Assembly (NCBI RefSeq): GCF_009765735.1
Contig: NZ_LMUW01000022.1
Coordinates: forward strand, 25,377 to 89,376
Source of the DNA: Xenophilus sp. L33
GTDB lineage: Bacteria; Pseudomonadota; Gammaproteobacteria; Burkholderiales; Burkholderiaceae_C
Length of the DNA: 64,000 nt
Reading direction: 5' to 3'
Both the position numbers and the translations under genes were made by a program. The first letter of the stretch is position 1, and each line of letters starts with the position of its first letter. The notes beneath the pieces were generated by a model, which did not search any database, was not told the DNA's origin, and saw only the letters and a list, made by a program, of their open reading frames with translations. Below, piece by piece: positions 1 to 10,119 of the stretch.

Positions 1-136
1 AGATGGCGGAGGCCTGGAAGAAGGCCAGCACCAGGTAGAGCGCCGCGTACACGGGGTTGCGCGAGGTGATGACGCGAAAGGACGCGAACAGCAGCACCGC
101 GGCGAACAGGTAGAACAGACCGGTCAGGACATCCAT
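1..136 (-). CDS. nuoJ: NADH-quinone oxidoreductase subunit J, 5' part only
   Basis: Membrane subunit J of respiratory complex I. Only the first 45 codons lie in the window; the gene continues past the left edge. It starts at the ATG at 136-134 and reads MDVLTGLFYLFAAVLLFASF, then RVITSRNPVYAALYLVL, which is the typical first transmembrane helix of NuoJ followed by the conserved NP-VYAAL motif. It lies 36 bp downstream of nuoI in the nuo operon. The identity is secure from the N-terminal motif and operon position; nothing can be said of the rest of the protein. Confidence 0.93.
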   Translation of the reverse strand, partial: MDVLTGLFYLFAAVLLFASFRVITSRNPVYAALYLVLAFFQASAI

Positions 137-172
137 GGGTCGACTTCTTTTTCTTCTGGCTTCAGGTACCGC

Positions 173-721
173 TCAGCGGTACTTGGCGTCGGCCGCCTTG
201 TTGGCGGCGATTTCGGTTTCGTAGCGATCGCCGACCGCGAGCAGCATTTCCTTGGTGAAGTAGAGGTCGCCCCGCTTCTCGCCGTGGTATTCGAAGATGT
301 GGGTCTCGACGATCGAGTCGACCGGGCAGCTCTCTTCGCAGAAGCCGCAGAAGATGCACTTGGTCAGGTCGATGTCGTAGCGGGTGGTGCGGCGCGAGCC
401 GTCGTCGCGCACGTCGGATTCGATCGTGATCGCCAGCGCCGGGCACACGGCCTCGCACAGCTTGCAGGCGATGCAGCGCTCTTCGCCGTTCTCGTAGCGG
501 CGCAGCGCATGCAGGCCGCGAAAGCGCGGCGACAGCGGCGTCTTCTCTTCAGGGAACTGGACCGTGATCTTGCGGCTGAAGGCGTAGCGGCCGGTCAGCG
601 CCAGGCCCTTGAACAACTCGAACAGCATGAAGCTGGACAGGAAGTCCTTGAGCGAGAACGGTTGCGTGGGCAGTTGGGAGGGCCGGCGCGCGAGCGCGCT
701 GGTGGGTGGCGCAGCAGACAT
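173..721 (-). CDS. nuoI: NADH-quinone oxidoreductase subunit I (two [4Fe-4S] ferredoxin)
   Basis: Peripheral-arm subunit of complex I that carries clusters N6a and N6b between NuoG and NuoB. The 182-residue protein has two ferredoxin motifs, [12 protein letters not shown] and [12 protein letters not shown], each of the CxxCxxCxxxCP type. I chose the ATG at 721 because AGGA lies just upstream at suitable spacing. An ATG at 736 would overlap the nuoH stop as ATGA and add five residues (MTGTA). The N-terminus is about 20 residues longer and more Ala/Pro/Ser-rich than the core family before the conserved FSLKDFL segment. The gene sits between nuoH and nuoJ. Confidence 0.96.
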   Translation of the reverse strand: MSAAPPTSALARRPSQLPTQPFSLKDFLSSFMLFELFKGLALTGRYAFSRKITVQFPEEKTPLSPRFRGLHALRRYENGEERCIACKLCEAVCPALAITIESDVRDDGSRRTTRYDIDLTKCIFCGFCEESCPVDSIVETHIFEYHGEKRGDLYFTKEMLLAVGDRYETEIAANKAADAKYR

Positions 722-732
722 GGCGGTTCCTG

Positions 733-1809
733 TCATTTCCAGATGTTGAGGGGGGTCTGCATCCAGGCGCCGACCACCACCAGCCACACGAGCGTGACCG
801 GGATGAAGATCTTCCAGCCGAGCCGCATGATCTGGTCGTAGCGGAAGCGCGGGAAGGTCGAGCGGACCCAGAGGAACATGGTGACGACCACGAAGGTCTT
901 GGCGCCGAGCCAGATCCAGCCCGGGATGAAGCCGAGGAAGTCGAACGGTGGCAGCCAGCCGCCCAGGAAGAGCACGGCGCACAGGATCGAGACCAGCCAC
1001 ATGTTGGCGTACTCGGCCAGGAAGAACATCGCGAAGCTCATGCCCGAGTACTCGATCATGTGGCCGGCGACGATCTCGGATTCGCCTTCGACGACGTCGA
1101 AGGGATGGCGGTTGGTCTCGGCCAGGCCGGAGATGAAGTAGACGACGAAGATCGGCAGCAGCGACAGCCAGTTCCACGACAGGATGCCCACGCCCATCGA
1201 CGCGAAGTGGCCCCTGCCTTGCCCGGCCACGATGTCGCTCATGTTCAGACTGGCCGACACCATGAGCACGACCACGAAGCAGAAGCCCATCGCGATCTCG
1301 TAGCTCACCATCTGGGCCGACGCGCGCAGCGCGCCCAGGAAGGCGTACTTCGAGTTGGACGCCCAGCCGGCGATGATCACGCCGTACACCTCGAGCGAGG
1401 TGATCGCCATGACGAACAGCAGGCCGGCGTTGATGTTGGCCAGCGCCACGTCGGGACCGAAGGGGATCACGGCCCAGGCGGCCAGCGCCGGCATGATCGT
1501 CATCACCGGGCCGAGGCGGAACAAGGCCTTGTTGGCCACGCTCGGCGTGATGATTTCCTTGGTCAGGAGCTTGAGCGCGTCGGCGATCGGCTGCAGGAGG
1601 CCCAGCGGGCCGGTGCGGTTCGGGCCGATGCGGATCTGCGTGAAGCCGATGGCCTTGCGTTCCCACAAGGTCAGGTAGGCCACTGCCAGCATCAGCGGGA
1701 TCACGACCACGACGATCTTGATCACGGTCCAGATCAGCGGCCACAGCAGACCCGTCCACCAGCCGGCCGAGATCAGGCCCTGGCCGAAGCCGTGGATGGT
1801 GTCGATCAT
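733..1809 (-). CDS. nuoH: NADH-quinone oxidoreductase subunit H
   Basis: Membrane subunit at the junction of the two arms of complex I, forming much of the quinone-binding channel (ND1 family). The 358-residue product is highly hydrophobic with about eight or nine helices. It shows the conserved loop [20 protein letters not shown] early in the protein and the acidic [19 protein letters not shown] segment in the middle, both hallmarks of NuoH. The start overlaps the nuoG stop by 4 nt (ATGA), indicating translational coupling. Length is normal for Betaproteobacteria. Confidence 0.97.
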   Translation of the reverse strand: MIDTIHGFGQGLISAGWWTGLLWPLIWTVIKIVVVVIPLMLAVAYLTLWERKAIGFTQIRIGPNRTGPLGLLQPIADALKLLTKEIITPSVANKALFRLGPVMTIMPALAAWAVIPFGPDVALANINAGLLFVMAITSLEVYGVIIAGWASNSKYAFLGALRASAQMVSYEIAMGFCFVVVLMVSASLNMSDIVAGQGRGHFASMGVGILSWNWLSLLPIFVVYFISGLAETNRHPFDVVEGESEIVAGHMIEYSGMSFAMFFLAEYANMWLVSILCAVLFLGGWLPPFDFLGFIPGWIWLGAKTFVVVTMFLWVRSTFPRFRYDQIMRLGWKIFIPVTLVWLVVVGAWMQTPLNIWK

Positions 1810-3965
1810 GCGAACACCTCCTGGCCGGCCGGCGCGCCGGCGGCGCGGGTCGCGCGGGCGTCGGCGGTCAGCTGCAGCGACGGCGCGCGGCGCACGATCG
1901 AGTCGAGCTGGTAGATGCCGACCACCGCCGGCGCGGCTTGCGGCGCGTCGCTGGTGTCGATCGCGGCGCCGGTCGTGTTGACCAGCTTGTCGGCCGCGAT
2001 CTGCGTGGGCGCATCGATGTCGGCCAGCACGTCGGCGGTCGACTCGAAGGCGAAGCCCGGCAGGCCCAGCAGGTTGGCCAGCACGCGCAGCACCTTCCAG
2101 GCCGGACGCGCTTCACCCAGCGGCTTGACCACCGCGTGGAAGCTCTGCTTGCGGCCTTCGGCGTTGACGAAGCTGCCCGGCGTCTCGGTGAAGGGCGCGA
2201 TCGGCAACAGCACGTCGCTGAATTCGAGGTTGGCCTTGAACGGGCTCAGCGTGACGACCATCTGGGCCTGCGACAGGCCCTCTGCGGCAGCCGCACCGGC
2301 GGCCGAGTCGAACACCGGTTCGGTGTTGAGCAGCAGCGCGGCCTTGAGGCCGCCCGACAGCATCTGGCCGGCGTTCAGGCCGCCGTCCTTCGGCAGCGCG
2401 CCGACCAGCTGCGCGCCGACCGTGTTGGCGGCTTCGGTCAGGTAGCCGACGCTGGCGCCGGTCTCGGTCGCGATCCAGTTGGCCAGGGCCAGCAGGCTGC
2501 TGGCGCGCGGATGATGCGCCGCCGCGTTGCCCAGCAGGACGGCCTTGCGCTCGCCGCCCAGCAGCGCCGCGGCCAGGGCCTTGGCGGCGTCGCTGGCGGC
2601 CACGTTGCGGGTGACCGGTGCGTTGATGCCCTTGCTCTCGGCGATCGCGCCGGCCAGCTCGGACAGCGAGTCGACCCAGCGATCGGCGCCGACGCGCACG
2701 GCGTGCGCCACCGGCATCGCCCAGGCGTCGGCATCGGCGAACAGTTCAGCCGACGTGATGGCGGCGACCACGCCACCCTTGCGCACCGACTGGCGGATGC
2801 GCTGCGCGAACAGCGGATGGTCCTTGCGCAGGTTGGAGCCGATCACCAGCGTGCGCTGCAGCTGCGACAGCGCCGCGATCGGCAGGCCGAGCCAGCGGAT
2901 GCCGTCGGCGTTGGCGAATTCGGTGTTGCGCAGGCGGTAGTCGATGTTGCCGCTGCCCAGGCCGTGGATCAGCAGCTTGGCCAGCTGCATTTCCTCGAGC
3001 GTGCTGTGCGGGCTGACCAGCGTGCCGATGCTCTGGGCGCCGTGGTCGGCCTTGATCTGCTTGAGGCCATTGGCCACGTATTCGAGCGCGGTCTGCCAGT
3101 CGACCTGCTGCCATTGGCCGCCCTGCTTCAGCATCGGCTGCGTCAGGCGTTCGGGGCCGTTGAGCGCTTCGTACGAGAAGCGGTCGCGGTCGGCGATCCA
3201 GCATTCGTTGACGTCTTCGTTCTCGAGCGGCACCACGCGCATCACGTGGTTGTTCTTGACCTGGACGATCAGGTTGGTGCCGGTCGAATCGTGCGGGCTC
3301 ACCGACTTGCGGCGCGACAGCTCCCAGGTGCGGGCGCTGTAGCGGAAGGGCTTGCTGGTGAGCGCGCCGACCGGGCAGATGTCGATCATGTTGCCCGACA
3401 GCTCGGAGTCTACCGAGTCGCCGATGAAGGTCTCGATCTCGGAATGCTCGCCGCGGTGCGACATGCCCAGCTCCATCACGCCGGCCACTTCCTGGCCGAA
3501 ACGGACGCAGCGCGTGCAATGGATGCAGCGGCTCATCTCTTCCATGCTGATGAGCGGGCCGACGTCCTTGTGGAAGACGACGCGCTTTTCTTCCTCGTAG
3601 CGCGAGGAGGAGCCGCCGTAGCCGACGGCCAGGTCCTGCAGCTGGCATTCGCCGCCCTGGTCGCAGATGGGGCAGTCCAGCGGATGGTTGATCAGCAGGA
3701 ATTCCATGACCGACTGCTGGGCCTGGATCGCCTTGGCACTCTTGGTGCGCACGATCATGCCTTGCGTCACCGGCGTCGCGCAGGCCGGCATGGGCTTGGG
3801 CGCCTTCTCGACGTCGACCAGGCACATGCGGCAGTTGGCCGCGATGCTGAGCTTCTTGTGATAGCAGAAGTGCGGGATGTAGGTACCCGCCTTGTCGGCC
3901 GCATGCATGATCATGCTGCCTTCGACGATGTCGACCTTCTTGCCGTCGAGTTCGATTTCAACCAT
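1806..3965 (-). CDS. nuoG: NADH-quinone oxidoreductase subunit G
   Basis: Large iron-sulfur subunit of complex I in the NADH-oxidising arm. The N-terminal 2Fe-2S domain is visible as [15 protein letters not shown] followed by a later ACATPV cysteine. It is followed by the [18 protein letters not shown] segment (His-Cys ligated N5) and the CIHCTRC / DICPVGAL motif (N4). The C-terminal half is a molybdopterin-oxidoreductase-like domain without a cofactor. At 719 residues it is the short form usual in Betaproteobacteria and mitochondria; E. coli NuoG is about 900. It lies 19 bp after nuoF and overlaps nuoH. Confidence 0.97.
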   Translation of the reverse strand: MVEIELDGKKVDIVEGSMIMHAADKAGTYIPHFCYHKKLSIAANCRMCLVDVEKAPKPMPACATPVTQGMIVRTKSAKAIQAQQSVMEFLLINHPLDCPICDQGGECQLQDLAVGYGGSSSRYEEEKRVVFHKDVGPLISMEEMSRCIHCTRCVRFGQEVAGVMELGMSHRGEHSEIETFIGDSVDSELSGNMIDICPVGALTSKPFRYSARTWELSRRKSVSPHDSTGTNLIVQVKNNHVMRVVPLENEDVNECWIADRDRFSYEALNGPERLTQPMLKQGGQWQQVDWQTALEYVANGLKQIKADHGAQSIGTLVSPHSTLEEMQLAKLLIHGLGSGNIDYRLRNTEFANADGIRWLGLPIAALSQLQRTLVIGSNLRKDHPLFAQRIRQSVRKGGVVAAITSAELFADADAWAMPVAHAVRVGADRWVDSLSELAGAIAESKGINAPVTRNVAASDAAKALAAALLGGERKAVLLGNAAAHHPRASSLLALANWIATETGASVGYLTEAANTVGAQLVGALPKDGGLNAGQMLSGGLKAALLLNTEPVFDSAAGAAAAEGLSQAQMVVTLSPFKANLEFSDVLLPIAPFTETPGSFVNAEGRKQSFHAVVKPLGEARPAWKVLRVLANLLGLPGFAFESTADVLADIDAPTQIAADKLVNTTGAAIDTSDAPQAAPAVVGIYQLDSIVRRAPSLQLTADARATRAAGAPAGQEVFA

Positions 3966-3984
3966 ATTTTTTTACTCGCACCCT

Positions 3985-5328
3985 TCAGGCCTTGGCCGGC
4001 GTCTTCGGCACGTAGCCCGGAATCAGCGCCTCGAACTCGTGGCGGAAATGCTTGATCATGGCCCGCACCGGCATCGCCGCGGCATCGCCCAGCGCGCAGA
4101 TGGTGCGGCCCTGGATGTTGTCGGCCACCGAATTCAGCAGGTCCATGTCGCTGGCCTTGCCGCGCCCGGTGTGGATGCGGTCGACCACGCGCCAGAGCCA
4201 GCCGGTGCCTTCGCGGCACGGCGTGCACTGGCCGCAGGATTCATGCATGTAGAAGTAGGACAGGCGGCGCAGCGACTCGACCATCGAGCGCGAGTCGTCC
4301 ATCACGATCACGGCGCCCGAGCCCAGCATCGAGCCGGCCTTGGCGATGGAGTCGTAGTCCATCGTGCACTGCATCATGATGTCGGCCGGCAGCACCGGGG
4401 CCGACGATCCGCCCGGGATCACCGCCTTCAGCGTGCGGCCCTTGCGGACGCCGCCGGCAAGCTCCAGCAGCTTGCTGAAGGGCGTGCCCATCGGCACTTC
4501 GTAGTTGCCCGGCAGCTCCACGTCGCCGCTGACCGAGTAGATCTTGGTGCCGCCGTTGTTGGGCTTGCCGCACGCGAGGTAGGCCGGGCCGCCGTTGTTG
4601 ATGATCCACGGCACCGCGGCGAAGGTCTCGGTGTTGTTGATCGTGGTCGGCTTGCCGTAGACGCCGAAGCTGGCCGGGAACGGCGGCTTGAAGCGCGGCT
4701 GGCCCTTCTTGCCTTCGAGCGACTCGAGCAGCGCCGTCTCTTCACCGCAGATGTAGGCGCCGAAGCCGTGCGCCGCGTGCAGCTGGAAGTTGTAAGTGCT
4801 GCCCATGATCGCGTCGCCGAGGTAGCCGGCGGCACGCGCCTCTTCCAGCGCTTCCTCGAAGCGTTCGTAGGTCTGGTAGATCTCGCCGTGGATGTAGTTG
4901 TAGCCCACGCTGATGCCCATCGCGAAGGCGGCGATCGCCATGCCTTCGATCACGATGTGCGGGTTGTAGTGCAGGATGTCGCGGTCCTTGCAGGTGCCGG
5001 GCTCGCCTTCGTCGGAGTTGCAGACGAGGTACTTCTGGCCCGGGAACTGGCGCGGCATGAAGCTCCACTTCAGGCCGGTCGGGAAACCGGCGCCGCCGCG
5101 GCCGCGCAGGCCCGAGGCCTTGACCTCGGCGATCACCTGGTCGGAGGTCAGGCCTTCGCTCAGGATCTTGCGCAGCGCCGTGTAGCCGCCGCGCGCCTCG
5201 TAGTCGGCCAGGCGCCAGTTGGTGCCATTGAGGCCGGCATAGATCTGCGGCTCGATGTGGCGGTCATGGAAGCAGGTCTGGACCCCCGTGGCCTGGAACT
5301 GCGAAAGCACTTGTTCGGGCGACATCAT
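3985..5328 (-). CDS. nuoF: NADH-quinone oxidoreductase subunit F (NADH and FMN binding)
   Basis: Subunit of complex I that oxidises NADH through FMN and cluster N3. The 447-residue protein contains the glycine-rich nucleotide site [13 protein letters not shown] near residue 65, the [15 protein letters not shown] segment, and the C-terminal [4Fe-4S] motif [12 protein letters not shown] with a later Cys in TICALGD. It begins with two consecutive ATG codons; the first (5328-5326) shares one base with the nuoE stop (TGATG). A GGGAG sequence lies 5 nt upstream. Coupled translation with nuoE is likely. Confidence 0.97.
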   Translation of the reverse strand: MMSPEQVLSQFQATGVQTCFHDRHIEPQIYAGLNGTNWRLADYEARGGYTALRKILSEGLTSDQVIAEVKASGLRGRGGAGFPTGLKWSFMPRQFPGQKYLVCNSDEGEPGTCKDRDILHYNPHIVIEGMAIAAFAMGISVGYNYIHGEIYQTYERFEEALEEARAAGYLGDAIMGSTYNFQLHAAHGFGAYICGEETALLESLEGKKGQPRFKPPFPASFGVYGKPTTINNTETFAAVPWIINNGGPAYLACGKPNNGGTKIYSVSGDVELPGNYEVPMGTPFSKLLELAGGVRKGRTLKAVIPGGSSAPVLPADIMMQCTMDYDSIAKAGSMLGSGAVIVMDDSRSMVESLRRLSYFYMHESCGQCTPCREGTGWLWRVVDRIHTGRGKASDMDLLNSVADNIQGRTICALGDAAAMPVRAMIKHFRHEFEALIPGYVPKTPAKA

Positions 5329-5882
5329 CAGGCTCCCTTGGTGGCCGCGCCGGGCGTCGCCGAGCGCAAGCCGTCGATCAACTGGTCCAGCTTCTCGTTG
5401 CTCATGAAGCTGCACATCGTGGTGTCGTTGACCAGCATCACCGGCGAATCGGCACAGGCACCGAGGCATTCGCTCTGCTGCAGCGTGAACATGCCGTCGG
5501 CGGTGGTCTCGCCCATCTTGATGCCGAGCTTCTTCTCGAGATGCACCAGCGCCGTCACGCCGTCGCGCAGCTGGCACGGCAGGTTGGTGCAGACGTTGAG
5601 CTTGTACGCGCCCACCGGACGCTGGTTGTACATGTTGTAGAAGGTCGTGACCTCGTGCACCGCGATCGGCGCGATGCCGAGGTAGGCGGCCAGCTGGCGC
5701 TCGCGCTCCAGGCTGACGAAGCCTTCCTGCTTCTGGATGATCGTGAGGCAGGCCATGACGGCCGACTGGCGGCCGCTCGGCACGGGCGGGTACTTGGCGC
5801 ACTCGCGGTCGAACAGCGCGATGGTCTCGGCCGACAGCGGTGCCACGGCGGCTTGAGGGCTGGAAGAGGTCTCGGTAGTCAT
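5328..5882 (-). CDS. nuoE: NADH-quinone oxidoreductase subunit E ([2Fe-2S])
   Basis: Thioredoxin-fold subunit of complex I that holds the off-path cluster N1a beside NuoF. The 184-residue protein shows the four ligand cysteines as CTNLPC and, about 40 residues later, CLGAC. An N-terminal helical region (residues 20-70) includes [14 protein letters not shown], typical of the family. The gene lies 16 bp after nuoD and overlaps nuoF by one base. Confidence 0.96.
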   Translation of the reverse strand: MTTETSSSPQAAVAPLSAETIALFDRECAKYPPVPSGRQSAVMACLTIIQKQEGFVSLERERQLAAYLGIAPIAVHEVTTFYNMYNQRPVGAYKLNVCTNLPCQLRDGVTALVHLEKKLGIKMGETTADGMFTLQQSECLGACADSPVMLVNDTTMCSFMSNEKLDQLIDGLRSATPGAATKGA

Positions 5883-5898
5883 TCGCTCGTTCGCTGGC

Positions 5899-7152
5899 TT
5901 ATCGGTCGATCTCGCCGAACACGATGTCCATCGTGCCGATCACGGCGACGGCGTCCGCGATCATGTGGCCGCGCGCCATCTCGTCGAGCGCCGCCAGGTG
6001 CGGGAAGCCCGGCGCGCGGATCTTCAGGCGGTAGGGCTTGTTGGCGCCGTCGCTCACCAGGTAGATGCCGAACTCGCCCTTCGGATGCTCGACGGCGGCA
6101 TACGCCTCGCCTTCGGGCACGTGGAAACCTTCGGTGAAGAGCTTGAAGTGATGGATCAGCTCTTCCATGTTGGCCTTCATCGACTCGCGATGCGGCGCCG
6201 CCACCTTGTGGTTGTCGGTGATGACCGGACCCGGGTTCGCGCGCAGCCAGGCCACGCACTGCCGGATGATGCCGTTGGCCTGGCGCATCTCTTCCACGCG
6301 CACCAGGTAGCGGTCGTAGCAGTCGCCGGTGACGCCCACCGGCACGTCGAACTTCATCTCGCCGTAGACGTCGTAGGGCTGTTTCTTGCGCAGGTCCCAG
6401 GCGATGCCCGAGCCACGCAGCATCGGGCCGGTGAAGCCGAGGTTGAGGGCACGCTCGGGCGAGACCACGCCGATGCCGACGGTGCGCTGCTTCCAGATGC
6501 GGTTGTCGGTGAGCAGCGTCTCGTACTCGTCGACCATCTTCGGGAAGCGCTTGCTGAAGTCGTCGATGAAGTCGAGCAGCGAACCCTGCCGGTTCTCGTT
6601 CAGCCGATCGATCGCCTTGGCGTTCTTGATCTTGCTGACCTTGTATTGCGGCATCACGTCCGGCAGGTCGCGGTAGACGCCGCCCGGGCGGAAATAGGCC
6701 GCGTGCATGCGCGCACCCGACACCGCCTCGTACATGTCGAACAGGTCCTCACGCTCGCGGAAGCAGTAGATGAGCATGTTCATCGCACCGCAGTCCAGGC
6801 CGTGCGCGCCGAGCCACAGGAGGTGGTTCAGCAGGCGCGTGATCTCGGCGAACATGACGCGGATGTACTGCGCCCGCACCGGCACCTCGAGACCGAGCAT
6901 CCGCTCGATCGCCAGGCAATACGCATGCTCGTTGCTCATCATCGACACGTAGTCGAGCCGATCCATGTAGGGCAAGGACTGGATGAAGGTGCGCGTCTCG
7001 GCCAGCTTCTCGGTGGCGCGATGCAGGAGACCGATGTGCGGGTCGGCGCGCTGGATCACTTCGCCGTCGAGCTCGAGCACCAGGCGCAGCACGCCGTGCG
7101 CGGCCGGATGCTGCGGACCGAAGTTGAGGGTGTAGTTCTTGATTTCGGCCAT
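5899..7152 (-). CDS. nuoD: NADH-quinone oxidoreductase subunit D
   Basis: 49-kDa-type subunit of complex I, related to the large subunit of NiFe hydrogenases, lining the quinone pocket with NuoB. The 417-residue sequence begins with the diagnostic [15 protein letters not shown] block and includes [10 protein letters not shown] and [12 protein letters not shown]. It ends with GEIDR, as is typical. NuoC and NuoD are separate genes here, unlike the fused nuoCD of E. coli. The start codon shares one base with the nuoC stop. Confidence 0.97.
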   Translation of the reverse strand: MAEIKNYTLNFGPQHPAAHGVLRLVLELDGEVIQRADPHIGLLHRATEKLAETRTFIQSLPYMDRLDYVSMMSNEHAYCLAIERMLGLEVPVRAQYIRVMFAEITRLLNHLLWLGAHGLDCGAMNMLIYCFREREDLFDMYEAVSGARMHAAYFRPGGVYRDLPDVMPQYKVSKIKNAKAIDRLNENRQGSLLDFIDDFSKRFPKMVDEYETLLTDNRIWKQRTVGIGVVSPERALNLGFTGPMLRGSGIAWDLRKKQPYDVYGEMKFDVPVGVTGDCYDRYLVRVEEMRQANGIIRQCVAWLRANPGPVITDNHKVAAPHRESMKANMEELIHHFKLFTEGFHVPEGEAYAAVEHPKGEFGIYLVSDGANKPYRLKIRAPGFPHLAALDEMARGHMIADAVAVIGTMDIVFGEIDR

Positions 7153-7760
7153 CAGTGCAATCCGCCGTAGTTGTCTTCGCGAATCACGCGGGGCGTGATT
7201 TCACGGGGCTCGATCGACACCGGTTGATAGATCACCCGCTTCTGGTCGGCGTCGTAGCGCATCTCGACGTGGCCCGAGACCGGGAAGTCCTTGCGGAACG
7301 GGTGGCCGATGAAGCCGTAGTCGGTCAGCAGGCGACGCAGGTCGTCGTGGCCTTCGAAGACGATGCCGTAGAGGTCGAAGGCCTCGCGCTCGAACCAGCC
7401 GGCGGCATTCCAGATGCCGGTCAGCGAATCGACGATCGGCAGGTCTTCGTTCGGAGCGAACACCTTCAGGCGCACGCGCTGGTTGAGACTCACCGACAAC
7501 AAGTGACTCACGACGCAGAAGCGCTCGCCTTCCCAGACGCCGTCGCGGTAGCTGGAATAGTCCATGCCGCACAGGTCGATCAGTTGCTCGAAGCGGCAGC
7601 CGGGCGCATCGCGCAGCAGGGTCGCGGCTTCGAGGTAGTCGGCGGCGGCGACGGTCACCGTCACTTCGCCGAGAGCGCACTTGACGGCCTTGGCCTTGGC
7701 GCCGAGCGTTTCGAGGATCTGGGCCTCCAGCGCCTCGGGAGAAATCGCAAAGTCGGTCAT
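7152..7760 (-). CDS. nuoC: NADH-quinone oxidoreductase subunit C
   Basis: 30-kDa-type peripheral subunit of complex I. The 202-residue protein carries the family signature [20 protein letters not shown], with [12 protein letters not shown] shortly after (residues about 135-170). I started it at the ATG at 7760 ([12 protein letters not shown]), since the open frame upstream is the antisense-rich coding region of nuoB in another phase. It lies 11 bp after nuoB and abuts nuoD. Confidence 0.96.
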   Translation of the reverse strand: MTDFAISPEALEAQILETLGAKAKAVKCALGEVTVTVAAADYLEAATLLRDAPGCRFEQLIDLCGMDYSSYRDGVWEGERFCVVSHLLSVSLNQRVRLKVFAPNEDLPIVDSLTGIWNAAGWFEREAFDLYGIVFEGHDDLRRLLTDYGFIGHPFRKDFPVSGHVEMRYDADQKRVIYQPVSIEPREITPRVIREDNYGGLH

Positions 7761-7771
7761 GTCTCTCGCTC

Positions 7772-8251
7772 TCAGGCGCGGGCGATGGTATTGGTGCGGC
7801 GGATCTTCTGCTGCAGCTGGATGATTCCGTAGAGCAAGGCCTCGGCCGTCGGCGGGCAGCCCGGCACGTAGACGTCGACGGGCACGATGCGGTCGCAGCC
7901 GCGCACCACCGAATAGCTGTAGTGGTAGTAGCCGCCGCCGTTGGCGCAGGAGCCCATCGAGAGCACCCAGCGCGGCTCGGGCATCTGGTCGTAGACCTTG
8001 CGCAGGGCCGGCGCCATCTTGTTGCACAGCGTGCCGGCCACGATCATCAGGTCGGACTGCCGCGGACTCGGGCGGAACAGCATGCCGAAGCGGTCGATGT
8101 CGTAGCGGGCGGCGCCCGCGTGCATCATCTCGACCGCACAGCATGCGAGGCCGAAGGTCATCGGCCACAGGGATCCGGTCTTGGCCCAGTTCACCACCGA
8201 GTCGTAGGTGGTGGTGACGAAGCCTTCCTTCATGACGCCTTCAATGGCCAT
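7772..8251 (-). CDS. nuoB: NADH-quinone oxidoreductase subunit B ([4Fe-4S] N2)
   Basis: Complex I subunit that carries terminal cluster N2, the direct electron donor to quinone. The 159-residue protein has the unusual adjacent cysteine pair in [13 protein letters not shown], then [13 protein letters not shown] and [12 protein letters not shown], which together give the four N2 ligands. Length is typical. It follows nuoA by 3 bp in the operon. Confidence 0.97.
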   Translation of the reverse strand: MAIEGVMKEGFVTTTYDSVVNWAKTGSLWPMTFGLACCAVEMMHAGAARYDIDRFGMLFRPSPRQSDLMIVAGTLCNKMAPALRKVYDQMPEPRWVLSMGSCANGGGYYHYSYSVVRGCDRIVPVDVYVPGCPPTAEALLYGIIQLQQKIRRTNTIARA

Positions 8252-8254
8252 TTT

Positions 8255-8614
8255 TCATTCCCAGTCGAGCGCGCCTTTTTTCCACTCGTAGGCGAAGCCG
8301 ACGACGAGGATGGCGAGAAAAATCATCATCGACCAGAAACCCACCGCACCGATTTCCTTGAGCGCAATGGCCCACGGGAAAAGAAATGCGATCTCGAGGT
8401 CGAACAGGATGAACAGGATGGCGACCAGGTAATACCGGACGTCGAATTTCATCCGCGCGTCTTCGAAAGCCTCGAAGCCGCATTCGTAAGGGGAATTTTT
8501 TTGTGCGTCGGGCCGATTGGGACCGAGGATGTAACCCAGCACCTGCGGCGCGACACCGACGCCGACTCCGACCAGGATGAACATCAGGACGGGGAGGTAG
8601 GAATCGAGGTTCAT
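8255..8614 (-). CDS. nuoA: NADH-quinone oxidoreductase subunit A
   Basis: Small membrane subunit of complex I (ND3 family), first gene of the nuo operon. The 119-residue protein has three predicted membrane segments and the conserved loop [20 protein letters not shown] that lies near the quinone channel. I used the ATG at 8614 ([12 protein letters not shown]), which matches the usual family start. A GTG at 8638 is in frame but would add eight atypical residues. No strong Shine-Dalgarno is visible. The tRNA-Leu gene ends 56 bp upstream on the same strand, so the tRNA and nuo could share a transcript. Confidence 0.95.
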   Translation of the reverse strand: MNLDSYLPVLMFILVGVGVGVAPQVLGYILGPNRPDAQKNSPYECGFEAFEDARMKFDVRYYLVAILFILFDLEIAFLFPWAIALKEIGAVGFWSMMIFLAILVVGFAYEWKKGALDWE

Positions 8615-8670
8615 CTGGGAGTTATCACCGCTTGACACTGCCAGGAAGCACGTTCCCTGCCAGTGAGATT

Positions 8671-8755
8671 TGGTGCGGTCGGCGAGACTCGAACTCGCAC
8701 AGCTTTCGCCACTACCCCCTCAAGATAGCGTGTCTACCAATTTCACCACGACCGC
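8671..8755 (-). tRNA. tRNA-Leu (anticodon GAG)
   Basis: An 85-nt leucine tRNA with encoded CCA. Read on the minus strand, the 7-bp acceptor stem is GCGGTCG with CGACCGC. The D-arm carries AAATTGGTAGACAC, and the anticodon arm is CTATC-TTGAGGG-GGTAG, giving anticodon GAG. A long class II variable arm (TGGCGAAAGCTG) follows, then a T-arm GCGAG-TTCGAGT-CTCGC. It lies between secG and nuoA on the same strand, a neighbourhood common in Burkholderiales. Confidence 0.96.
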
Positions 8756-8763
8756 GGTTTTTT

Positions 8764-8812
8764 CTGTCCGGATGGCATGAGGAACCTGGGAAGGTTTTGG
8801 CTTTCCGGACAG
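8764..8812. repeat. 9-bp perfect inverted repeat upstream of tRNA-Leu
   Basis: CTGTCCGGA at 8764-8772 is the exact reverse complement of TCCGGACAG at 8804-8812. A smaller nested stem (AACC/GGTT) lies between the arms. The element sits between the secG terminator and the 5' end of the tRNA, so it would form a hairpin in any tRNA precursor starting upstream. Its role is unknown. Confidence 0.7.
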
Positions 8813-8824
8813 CCTAGAGTTTAC

Positions 8825-8853
8825 CCTCAAAAGTTGCCGTTTCTTGCGGCAAC
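8825..8853 (-). terminator. Intrinsic terminator after secG
   Basis: On the minus strand GTTGCCG pairs perfectly with CGGCAAC (8853-8847 with 8839-8833) around the loop CAAGAAA, followed by TTTTGAGG. It lies 27 bp past the secG stop and would separate tpiA-secG from tRNA-Leu and nuo. The T-run is short, so some read-through is plausible. Confidence 0.75.
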
Positions 8854-8879
8854 ACCTCTGCGAGCACCAAGTTGATGAA

Positions 8880-9311
8880 CTACTTTGCCGGGATCTGTGC
8901 AGCGCCCGGCGCTGGTGCGGCAGGCGTCGTTGCCGGTGCAGCGGCAGCCGGCGTCGACGAGCCGCTGCCGGCCGGGATCTGCGCGGCCGAGTCTGTCGCG
9001 GGCGCCGGCGTCGGCGCGGCGGGCGGTGCGGAGACGGCGGCGCGCTCCAGCAGGCTGTCGCCGCCGGCCGGCCGTGCATGGCCGAAATAGGCCAGCAGCA
9101 AGGTGCAGGCGAAGAAGACCACGGCCAGCACCGCGGTCGTGCGCGACAGGAAGTTGGCGCTGCCGCTAGCACCGAAGAGGCTGCCCGCGCTGCCGCTGCC
9201 GAAGGCCGCGCCCATGTCGGCGCCCTTGCCGTGCTGGATCAGGATCAACCCGATCATCGCGAGGGCGGAGAGCATCTGCACGCCCACCAGGATATTGAGG
9301 ACCACGTTCAT
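8880..9311 (-). CDS. secG: Preprotein translocase subunit SecG
   Basis: Small inner-membrane partner of SecYE in the general protein export channel. The 143-residue protein has two transmembrane helices (residues about 3-22 and 55-77). Between them is the conserved cytosolic loop ILIQHGKGADMGAAFGSG, followed by FLSRTTAVLAV. After residue 85 it carries an Ala/Pro-rich tail of about 55 residues that the short E. coli form (110 residues) largely lacks; such tails are common in Burkholderiales. It lies 42 bp downstream of tpiA, with a terminator after it. Confidence 0.95.
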   Translation of the reverse strand: MNVVLNILVGVQMLSALAMIGLILIQHGKGADMGAAFGSGSAGSLFGASGSANFLSRTTAVLAVVFFACTLLLAYFGHARPAGGDSLLERAAVSAPPAAPTPAPATDSAAQIPAGSGSSTPAAAAPATTPAAPAPGAAQIPAK

Positions 9312-9353
9312 TCGTTCTGACTCCTAATTCGGGTACGTCGCGGCGCCGCTCTG

Positions 9354-10106
9354 TCAGCGCGCCGCGGCAATGATCTGCAGGAAGTTGGGTGCGACCAGCG
9401 AGGCGCCGCCGATCAGGCCGCCGTCGATGTCGGGTTGCGCCAGCAGGTCGGCGGCATTCGTCGCGTTCATGCTGCCGCCGTAGAGAATGCGGATGCCGGC
9501 GGCATGTTCGCTCGCCGCGTGGTGCAGTTGCGCGCGCAGCAGCGCATGCACCGCCTGCGCCTGTTCGGGCGCGGCGGTCTGGCCGGTGCCGATCGCCCAG
9601 ATCGGTTCGTAGGCGACCACGATCTCGCTGATGCAATGGCCGTTGACGTGGATGACCGCGGCCAGTTGCCGCTTGACGACCTCGGCGGTGCGGCCGGCGT
9701 CGCGTTGCTGCAGCGTCTCGCCGACGCAGACGATCGGCGTGATGCCGTGCGACAGCGCGGCGGCCGTCTTGGCCGCGACCTCTTCGTCGGTCTCGCGGTG
9801 GTACTTGCGCCGCTCCGAATGGCCGACGATCACGTAGCGCACGCCGAAGTCCTTCAGCATCGCGGCCGAGTGCTCGCCGGTGAAGGCGCCCTGCGGCTCG
9901 GCCGACACGTCCTGCGCGCCGAGGTCGATCGGCGAGCCGGCGAGCAGCCCCTGCACCTGCTGCAGGTACGGCGCCGGCACGCAGACCACCACCTCGGAGG
10001 CCGGGCGGCCGATGTGCTCGCGCAGGATCTCGATCAGTGCGGCATTGCCGGCCAGGCTGCCGTTCATCTTCCAGTTGCCGGCAATCAGCTTCGTCTTCGT
10101 CGTCAT
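9354..10106 (-). CDS. tpiA: Triosephosphate isomerase
   Basis: Glycolytic and gluconeogenic enzyme interconverting dihydroxyacetone phosphate and glyceraldehyde 3-phosphate in the cytosol. The 250-residue protein has the N-terminal GNWKMN (substrate lysine), the electrophilic histidine in VGHSERRKYH, and the catalytic glutamate in VAYEPIWAIGTG. The phosphate-binding ILYGGSMNATNA lies near the C-terminus. It starts at the ATG at 10106 (MTTKTKLIAGNWK). It lies 13 bp after the quinone oxidoreductase gene and is probably cotranscribed with secG. Confidence 0.97.
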   Translation of the reverse strand: MTTKTKLIAGNWKMNGSLAGNAALIEILREHIGRPASEVVVCVPAPYLQQVQGLLAGSPIDLGAQDVSAEPQGAFTGEHSAAMLKDFGVRYVIVGHSERRKYHRETDEEVAAKTAAALSHGITPIVCVGETLQQRDAGRTAEVVKRQLAAVIHVNGHCISEIVVAYEPIWAIGTGQTAAPEQAQAVHALLRAQLHHAASEHAAGIRILYGGSMNATNAADLLAQPDIDGGLIGGASLVAPNFLQIIAAAR

Positions 10107-10119
10107 CTTGTTCTTGTGT

